Below, piece after piece: positions 59,801 through 64,000 of a stretch of DNA of 64,000 bases. The stretch covers positions 279,050-343,049 of the forward strand of contig NMRB01000086.1 of NCBI GenBank assembly GCA_002633025.1, in the 5' to 3' direction. The stretch comes from Notospermus geniculatus. Taxonomy: Eukaryota > Nemertea > Pilidiophora > Heteronemertea > Lineidae. Position 1 is the first letter of the stretch. Each line of letters begins with the position of its first letter. The translations under genes were made by a program, and so were the position numbers. A model generated the notes under the pieces. It was not told the origin of the DNA. It saw only the letters and a list, made by a program, of their open reading frames with translations, and searched no databases.

Positions 59801-62800
59801 TTTACAGGAAAATGAAGACCAGTGCATCGAGTCTTGCCATTTTCTGGAGAATATCAACATTAATAAACCGGGTGAATGCCTACCTCCTGATCGGGTGGCG
59901 GGATTCGACGCAGCGTGCGTCGATAGCTGTGTAAAAGATGGCGATTGTTCCGAATTAAAGAAGTGTTGTGCCAACGGGTGTGGTCATACTTGCCAAAGAC
60001 CGATCTTAGATTCAATAAGTGAGTATTTTACTTGCCAATGGCCTTTCTTATATTCAATTTAAGTGGTGAGTATTTACTTGCCAAATACCTGTCTTGCCAA
60101 ATACCTGACCTTCAGAAATTGAGTATAATACTTGACGTCTGGTGTTGTACCAAACCAAAGTTTGTGTACCGTACCAGGTTATTTTCGTAGCTTGGTGGGT
60201 CCTTTAAGTAACCTTCATGTGTTGTCCCGGTATCCAAGTCATGTACCCCCTCCTCCTTCCAGATCTTCCAAGCATTACCAGCCGCCCACGCATTCTCGAA
60301 AGAAAGAAGAGTATATCAAAAATAGTGGACCTGGAGTGGGTGGATGTCGGAAACTATTCCGAACCTGTCCTATACGTAGTCCAGGCCAAATGGCATGCTG
60401 GGAAGGAATTCAACGAGCGATTTATGACAGACTGGGTGCAGATTGCACTGGTGAGTAAGATAGATGCTGCCCTATGTCGTAGCTGTGATCCCCACAATGA
60501 CTCTTTCTCACCGAATATTCGCTTATTTCCAGACTACACGTCCTACTGCCATAGTGCGGGAAGTCGATGCAGGGAAATGGTACATGTTCCGTGTGGCTGC
60601 CGTTAGCGTCAACGGCAGCATGGGGTTCTCACCCGCGACAGACCCCTTTCAGCTCTCTGAAGGTAAAGGTACTGTATTCAACTTTTGTACTAACATCTCG
60701 ATGTCGTCTGGTTTGTTGTGCTCTGTCTCAAAAGATGGCGTCGCTCTGAAGACACTGATGGTACCGCACCCTAAAAGGTGACTCTACTAATTGCATGCTG
60801 GGAGGTTATCTGTCAAGAAAGTCTTCACCCTTTGCCTAGGCCATCTTCACCCCTGGCCTAGACCATACTCACCCTTTGCCAAGGCCATCTTCACCCTTTG
60901 CCTAGCCTAGGCCATCTTCACCCTATGCCTAGACCATCTTCATCCTTCGTCTAGACTGTCTTCACCTTTTGCCTAGACCATCTGCACCCTTTGCCTAGGC
61001 CATCCTCACCCTTTGCCTAGGCTGTCTCCACCTTTTGCCTAGGCTATTTCCATCCTTTGCCTAGGCTGTCTCCACCCTTTGCCTACACCATCTTCATCCT
61101 TCGTCTAGACTGTCTTCAGCCTTTGCATTGGCCATATTCACCACTCGTCTTAAAATATACATCCTCTTTGATCAAATTTGAAAAAAAAGATGAAATTTGA
61201 ATCTTTATCCTTAAATTTCGTTCTCTTTTTACAGAACCGCGGGTTCCCAGCCCACCTCAGAATCTCTCAGAAGATGTAACGACAATCCATGATGGAGGAG
61301 TCGATGTCAAAATAAAATGGCAGCCGCCGGCGAAGACCGATCTACCTGTTGATAAATATAAGGTGAGAACCACAAGATTCTTCTGTAAGGCAGTTTATGG
61401 CATACTCTCCTCTCCTGTGGTGGTCAGAACTTTTCAAATTCCTCCCTCAAGTGGCAATTGCAGGGACTGCGGTGGTGCAGTTTGAGTGTAGGACTGACGA
61501 ACGAGGTGTCATGGGGTCGATTCCCAGCTGAGTTGCCACCGTGTACTCTCGACTACTGCGCTGAATGAGTTGCTCCTTGAGTTCCCCAGAAAGATTTCTG
61601 GAAAGTCTGGGGTAATAATGTGAAGTGCTTTGAGTCTGTACAGTGGAAAGTACTAGAAGCTTTATATCAATTCTCATTTGTTTCAGATATTTTGGAGCAA
61701 GCGCTTGAAGGGTGTGACTGCATCTCTCACATCTATAGAGCAGTTTAAGAAGGTTGTAGACGGGGTAAGTCACTTCACCATTGGAATTGGTAACCAGCAG
61801 GTGTTCTCATAGGAGCCAACAGCCACGTGTGGGGAATGCCTTTAATGATGTAGTCGTGAGGGGAGAATCTTTGTTGATCTCTTCAGGGCAGATCTTAACT
61901 CTCTTGACCTTGCCATTTGTCCTTCCAGAATGAGCTGACCTTCACCTTAAAGGACCTTGCGCCAGATTCAACATATTTTGTCCAAGTAAGTTAATCTGTT
62001 ATTTGTTGACAATATTGCTCATAATATTTGGGGAGATAAATGTTTGGTGTGAATCTATGTACGTGGCTGTTTTGTGGTGTTGGGCTAGATGAAACAAATA
62101 CCAGTAAATGAAGGGACTTAGCCTTTAAATCTTTATGTATATCTTTTTACAGGTTCAGGCCGTGTGCCACTATGACGAGGAAAGATTACGAAGTGACAGT
62201 GCTTCCACATACATCTTAACACCACCAGTATTCCAAAACACGCAACACGGTCAGTATAACACAGCTGTTTTGTCTTGGTATTCCATATTCCACTGCTTTG
62301 GCAGAGGCTTGAAGTTTGACATTGCCAGACTGAGTCCATGGATTACACACATAATAAGAAAATATTAAATTGAGAGTTCTGTCAATATAACAGCCATACT
62401 GGCGATCGACCATCTTTGTTCCTAACCATGGCGTCTCCTCTTTCCAGCATCACCACCTCCTGTGGATTTCTCAAAGATTGGCCCCACGCCTGGTCCGTTA
62501 CGAAACGTATCAGTTGGAAAACCATACTTCCAGAATGGTTTGCTGAAAGCCACAGTGTTCTGGTTAAAACCTCTTGGTAAATATGATCATATTGAAACCA
62601 TACTTCTACAATGGCCTCCTCTAAAACCTCTCCTGGGAACTAAAGGAGGAACCCATTTAGCACATCACTTGATCCTTTCAGACTAATTCAGGTTACTGTA
62701 CATGGTATTATTTCCTTTACAGGTTTTGCAAAGGAAGTTGACAAATATCTCTTACATTGGACCCCAGAGGTGTGCTTGGCAGATGTGAAAAAGAGCGACG

Positions 62801-62835
62801 AGCCATACTCAAGGACTATATCAGCCACAACGCAT
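47680..62835 (+). CDS. ANOS1: anosmin-1 (ANOS1/KAL1), partial gene, ten joined exons, 3' end off window
   Basis: Known of the family: anosmin-1 is a secreted matrix glycoprotein that binds heparan sulfate, modulates FGF receptor signalling and guides neurite growth and cell migration; its loss causes Kallmann syndrome in humans. Seen here: exons 47680-47826, 59808-60018, 60263-60450, 60533-60662, 61235-61362, 61687-61764, 61929-61985, 62153-62249, 62448-62576 and 62723-62835 join in frame (426 codons), every intron GT-AG. Order: hydrophobic N-terminus, Cys-rich segment, WAP core (Cys 73, 86, 90, 96, 102, 103, 107, 111), FN3-1 (about 121-222), FN3-2 (about 227-340), start of FN3-3 (about 352 on). 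The CCANGCGHTCQ stretch and the segment PVDKYKIFWSK closely match vertebrate anosmin. Vertebrate proteins are about 680 residues with four FN3 domains, so roughly 250 residues are missing to the right. NxS/T sequons occur in all three FN3 domains. The start codon is the least certain part. Confidence 0.93.
48410..48632 (-). mobile_element. SINE-B copy in intron 1
   Basis: TCAAAGCGGTTCATGTTGTC, CCTTGGGAACTCAAGGTACA, then GGAATCGAACCCGTGACCTC and TAACCACATCTGCCACCATA (reverse complement of the B box and A box). Confidence 0.8.
49666..49801. repeat. 137-bp direct repeat, left copy
   Basis: From TTAAGTGTTTTTTGTTAATT to GAATGAGAATGGTCAT. It is nearly identical to 50847-50983, about 1.18 kb away in intron 1. 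Confidence 0.93.
50847..50983. repeat. 137-bp direct repeat, right copy
   Basis: Matches 49666-49801 with one or two differences (AAACACGAAG against AAACATGAAG). The unit starts TG and ends CA, if trimmed, but there is no primer-binding site after the left copy. Confidence 0.93.
51180..51242. repeat. short direct duplication
   Basis: CACTGCACTGCATAATATGCA occurs twice in succession. Confidence 0.85.
51395..51875. repeat. degenerate ~100-bp tandem repeat, about five units
   Basis: Units share CTTCCCACCCAAGGGGTCTA, ATAAGGTATCATCTCAATTC-like and ACCAAGGATT-like blocks with variable spacing. Confidence 0.72.
53519..53780 (+). mobile_element. SINE-A, near full length, with AATAC tail
   Basis: GCTTAGCAAGTGGCAGGTCC, the B box GGGTTCAAATCC, the body AAGATCCCATCCAAGTGAGG, then CCTGATGGAAAAATACAATA at the 3' end. 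The head is somewhat diverged. It lies in ANOS1 intron 1. Confidence 0.9.
56076..56185. mobile_element. foldback-2 fragment in intron 1
   Basis: GTTGGCTGTCG, GGGTCATTGGTCTCAATAG and GAATTGAGGGCCAACTAGC are a shortened, diverged copy of the family. Confidence 0.6.
56228..56342. mobile_element. TATTCATAAA-type foldback in intron 1
   Basis: CACATTCATAAAAACTACTT on the left mirrors AGTATGTTTATGAATATGG on the right. The middle AAAGACAAGTATCATACTTT is shared with 37046-37154. Confidence 0.82.
56893..57134 (+). mobile_element. SINE-A, near full length, in intron 1
   Basis: AGGAGCCCTAATAGCTGAGT, CAGCAAGCGGCAGATCCC, the B box GGTTTGAGTCC, the body and a (AATAC)n tail. A small deletion follows GAGTAGCTT. 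Confidence 0.9.
57205..57320 (-). mobile_element. tRNA-like SINE head remnants
   Basis: GGGAATCGAACTTGGAGCCT and later GGGAATGGAACTTTCAGTC..TTATGCCACCGCAC resemble reverse-complement B and A boxes of the SINE-B/C heads. The 5' part looks duplicated. Confidence 0.5.
59648..59790 (+). repeat. 25-bp tandem repeat ending at the WAP-exon acceptor
   Basis: TTTGCTAATT-like words start at 59648, 59673, 59698, 59722, 59747 and 59777, interleaved with CACCATCTGATGGTG palindromes. The last unit runs straight into the pyrimidine tract and TTTTACAG of exon 2. Confidence 0.88.
59808..60018 (+). CDS. ANOS1: ANOS1 exon 2: end of Cys-rich segment and WAP domain
   Basis: Acceptor TTTTACAG, donor ATAA|GTGAGT; starts in phase 0 and leaves one base. 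Codons 50-119 carry the CIESC pair, then a complete eight-cysteine WAP four-disulfide core including DGDCSELKKCC and GCGHTC. This is the most conserved part of the protein family and the strongest evidence for the gene's identity. In other anosmins the WAP core contributes to FGFR1 interaction and protein stability. The acceptor sits at the end of a 25-bp tandem repeat (see 59648-59790). Confidence 0.95.
60263..60450 (+). CDS. ANOS1: ANOS1 exon 3: first half of FN3-1
   Basis: Acceptor CTCCTTCCAG, donor CACTG|GTGAGT. Two bases complete the split codon (Asn 120), followed by 62 codons ending in phase 0. It holds the tryptophan-bearing strand (VDLEWVDVG) and the EPVLYVVQAKW strand, matching the anosmin pattern EPVIYVVQRRW. 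An N-x-S sequon (NYS) lies between them. Confidence 0.93.
60533..60662 (+). CDS. ANOS1: ANOS1 exon 4: second half of FN3-1
   Basis: Acceptor TTATTTCCAG, donor GAAG|GTAAAG; phase 0 in, one base left over. It encodes AGKWYMFRVAAVSVNGS, the F/G strands of the first FN3 domain, closely matching the anosmin motif WYQFRVAAVNVHG. Intron 3 before it is only 82 bp. Read straight through, the exon runs into a chance frame to 60781. Confidence 0.93.
60815..61145. repeat. ~22-bp minisatellite in intron 4, about 15 units
   Basis: The unit is CTTTGCCTAGGCCATCTTCACC with variants (CTAGACTGTC, CTAGGCTGTC). It makes up more than half of the 572-bp intron 4. Confidence 0.92.
61235..61362 (+). CDS. ANOS1: ANOS1 exon 5: start of FN3-2
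   Basis: Acceptor TCTTTTTACAG, donor ATAAG|GTGAGA. It completes a split Glu codon, then 42 codons with VPSPPQNLSED, VDVKIKWQPP and LPVDKYK, equivalent to the second FN3 domain of vertebrate anosmin (PPAPANL, VTIVWDLP, IPVHHYK). NLS is a potential N-glycosylation site. Confidence 0.93.
61460..61670 (+). mobile_element. SINE-B copy in intron 5
   Basis: The head GACTGCGGTGGTGCAGTTTG, the B-box-like GGGGTCGATTCCC, the body TGAGTTGCTCCTTGAGTTCC and CTGGGGTAATAATGTGAAGT, and the tail TTTATATC. It fills most of intron 5 and ends just before the exon 6 acceptor tract. Confidence 0.85.
61687..61764 (+). CDS. ANOS1: ANOS1 exon 6: FN3-2 middle strands
   Basis: Acceptor TTTGTTTCAG, donor GACGGG|GTAAGT; 26 codons, phase 0 on both sides. 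It begins IFWSK, the strand that follows VDKYK in the family (VFWSW in human), and then has a basic loop (FKKVVDG). The SINE-B copy in intron 5 ends about 15-20 bases before the acceptor AG. Confidence 0.9.
61929..61985 (+). CDS. ANOS1: ANOS1 exon 7: FN3-2, strand E/F
   Basis: A short 19-codon exon, phase 0 on both sides, with acceptor CCTTCCAG and donor CCAA|GTAAGT. It encodes LTFTLKDLAPDSTYFVQ, the typical FN3 'L-x-P-x-x-x-Y' turn and tyrosine. It joins to VQAV in exon 8, as in the anosmin LQPDCDYVVELQAI segment. Confidence 0.9.
62153..62249 (+). CDS. ANOS1: ANOS1 exon 8: end of FN3-2 and linker
   Basis: Acceptor CTTTTTACAG, donor CACG|GTCAGT; phase 0 in, one base left. It contains VQAVCHYDEERLRSDSA followed by a Pro-containing linker (TPPVFQ), equivalent to the G strand of FN3-2 (RLKSAKVS in human) and the inter-domain linker. 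Confidence 0.9.
62448..62576 (+). CDS. ANOS1: ANOS1 exon 9: linker and start of FN3-3
   Basis: Acceptor CTCTTTCCAG, donor CTTG|GTAAAT. It completes a Gly codon, adds 42 codons and leaves one base. GKPYFQNGLLKATVFWLKP matches the family's GAPFYQDGQLQVKVYWKK, the first strands of the third FN3 domain. NVS is a potential glycosylation site. Confidence 0.92.
62628..62692 (-). mobile_element. SINE-B fragment in intron 9
   Basis: CATCACTTGATCCTTTCAGA matches the body of the 29925-30118 copy (GCATCACTTGATCCTTTCAG). It is preceded by CTGGGAACTAAAGG. Confidence 0.65.
62723..62835 (+). CDS. ANOS1: ANOS1 exon 10: FN3-3 middle
   Basis: Acceptor CCTTTACAG, donor GCAT|GTATGT. It finishes a split Gly codon and adds 37 codons, ending in phase 0. 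VDKYLLHWTPEVC corresponds to the anosmin strand VNRYHVRWFPEAC with its conserved cysteine. The domain is incomplete here, so at least one further exon is required to the right. Confidence 0.9.
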
Positions 62836-62873
62836 GTATGTATCAGGGAAGCGTACCGAAAAGTTGTCATCCT

Positions 62874-62976
62874 GGGCCTAAATTCATAAAACCATGCTAG
62901 ACCTAGCTTAGTTGCTAGTTGTGTACATTGGCCTGTACAAACTAAGCCTAGCAAGGTTTTACGAATATGGGCCCTG
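62874..62976. mobile_element. GGGCC..TTCATAAAA foldback in the last visible intron
   Basis: The arms GGGCCTAAATTCATAAAACC..CTAGCTTAG and CTAAGCCTAGCAAGGTTTTACGAATATGGGCCC (in two parts) pair. It is a divergent relative of the TATTCATAAA-type elements. Confidence 0.8.
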
Positions 62977-63401
62977 ATTTCTTACTTAGAAAAAAAAATC
63001 TGCTGGCCCTCATGAATCTGGATATTCTGCAAACTTAACTAACAAACTTAGAAATATTGGTGGTGGAAGCTAATAAAAAGATTAATAAAAAATGACTGTG
63101 TGATCATTTAAGAGTCCATAGTCCCTTTAATACTCCATGTTCACTAATTCTTTCTGTACCAAAGGTCTTGTCTCCCTGTCTTATACTAACCTAACTTTCT
63201 GTAATACCATAGTATGGGCCTGACTGTTTCATAGTATGTTACAATATTCATGTACCTACAGTGTGACAGGCATGAAACTTGGTCAAGAAACAAGGTAAAA
63301 AGGGGATTTTATTTGACAATGAAATTTCGAAGGTATTTCGTTTCCCAATTGTACCATGCCTGTTATTAAAAAAAACATTTGTATTTTCACTTTTATCCCA
63401 G

Positions 63402-63429
63402 GCGACAGATTCGGAGGTAACTGTTCACG
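63402..63429 (+). CDS. ANOS1: candidate ANOS1 exon 11 (short, uncertain)
   Basis: The acceptor is good (CACTTTTATCCCAG). In the required phase 0 the sequence reads ATDSEVTVHG, which resembles the end of an FN3 E strand, where anosmins have a hydrophobic strand followed by 'L-x-F-x-C-x-Y'. Donor choices are 63417 (GTAACT, 15-nt exon) and 63430 (GTGTCT, weak). Read straight on, the frame stops at 63477-63479. A second acceptor-like site (TTTCCTTTAG, exon from 63716) opens a phase-0 frame with RFCYEF, another possible continuation. Neither is secure; the true exon may lie outside the window. Confidence 0.3.
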
Positions 63430-64000
63430 GTGTCTTGATGTTGTTAGCATGCCTCTTGGGAAATATGGATAAAAACTAGTAAATGCTTTTACTACCTTTC
63501 TGCTGTACAAATGCATTAGAGAGTACTGTAGAAAAATGAAGTGAAAGCATTTACTAGACTTTATCATATGGTACCACTCAATGTTACGCCTGGTTCGCAC
63601 ACGTTATGAGTTTTGCTGTAATCTAAGTCCGTTTTCATGGAGCATTATTTTGGTTCCTGATCATTCAGATCTGAATCTGAAAGGGTCTTCGATCTATCTC
63701 TCCATTTTCCTTTAGCAAACTGAAATTTGGTTTCGCTTCTGCTACGAGTTTTCCAAGGATGATATGCTTTTCTCTTTGATGCTTAGCTACAGTGGCTGAC
63801 ATGAACCACCTGCTTTCAGAGGTCGAGAGAACATTTCTCTAGTTTTCATTCAAACATGCATGAATTGCTTTGAGACAAAAAGAGTGCGCCGGTGACTCTG
63901 TTGTCACAGTGCCGTAGGTTACACCGCTAAAGCGACCTCTGCAACAGACCTTTAGAGTGCCTCTTGAGATGCATGATGGGTAATGGGGATGTCCTTTGAG

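Larger units (their letters stand above)
47827..59807 (+). other. ANOS1 intron 1, about 12 kb, repeat-filled
   Basis: This joins the exon 1 donor (GTAAGT) to the WAP exon acceptor. It contains a SINE-B copy (minus, 48410-48632), a 137-bp direct repeat pair (49666 and 50847), degenerate tandem repeats (51395-51875), SINE-A copies (53519-53780, 56893-57134), a foldback-2 fragment (56076-56185), a TATTCATAAA-type foldback (56228-56342), a tRNA-like head (57205-57320), a pair of GGCTGCCAGTCGGCCAT direct repeats (58781 and 58925) and 25-bp repeats at its 3' end. 52130-53180 and 54170-55580 show no recognised element. No coding exon of another gene was recognised. It would be a natural place for ANOS1 enhancers, but I see no specific one. 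Confidence 0.75.

Noticed and set aside
60217-60606. Single long exon covering FN3-1
   Set aside because: Reading through 60451-60532 shifts frame and loses the WYMFRVAAV strand; splicing out the 82-base intron restores the family match.

Overview
This is a window of animal nuclear DNA, not bacterial. It has one clearly recognisable, multi-exon, intron-containing gene on the + strand near the right edge. The rest is gene-poor sequence crowded with short non-autonomous mobile elements (tRNA-derived SINEs, foldback/MITE-like inverted repeats) and minisatellites. Element density, signs of heterozygosity and the gene family fit a marine invertebrate bilaterian (for example an echinoderm, amphioxus, hemichordate, brachiopod or other lophotrochozoan). 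I cannot name the species from sequence alone.

The gene (47680 to beyond about 63430) encodes anosmin-1 (ANOS1/KAL1). It is an extracellular matrix protein with a cysteine-rich segment, a WAP four-disulfide core and fibronectin type III domains. Ten exons join in frame across GT-AG introns, giving 426 codons. The third FN3 domain is unfinished at exon 10, so the 3' part of the gene lies at or beyond the right edge. Intron 1 is about 12 kb; the other introns are 82-572 bp. Several introns contain the same repeat families as the flanking DNA, and two acceptors (exons 2 and 6) lie directly against repeats.

Region by region: 1-1356 nothing recognised; 1357-1905 a ~130-bp tandem repeat; 1993-7079 a 2.54-kb tandem duplication whose two copies meet exactly at an ambiguous base (4535), best read as two unmerged haplotype contigs; 8-20 kb scattered SINE-A copies, foldback elements, a second ambiguous base (14074) and minisatellites; 20-36 kb many foldback/MITE elements (one with TTAA ends like piggyBac), hairpins and more minisatellites; 36-45 kb SINE-C copies broken by foldback insertions, a tandem array built from tRNA-like promoter units and a ~200-bp array; 45-47.6 kb nothing recognised upstream of the gene; 47.7-64 kb ANOS1.

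No second protein-coding gene, rRNA, genuine tRNA gene, CRISPR or autonomous transposon is supported. Most of the reading frames are chance frames or minisatellite frames. The longest one outside the gene (31003-31560) is listed as an orphan with low confidence.
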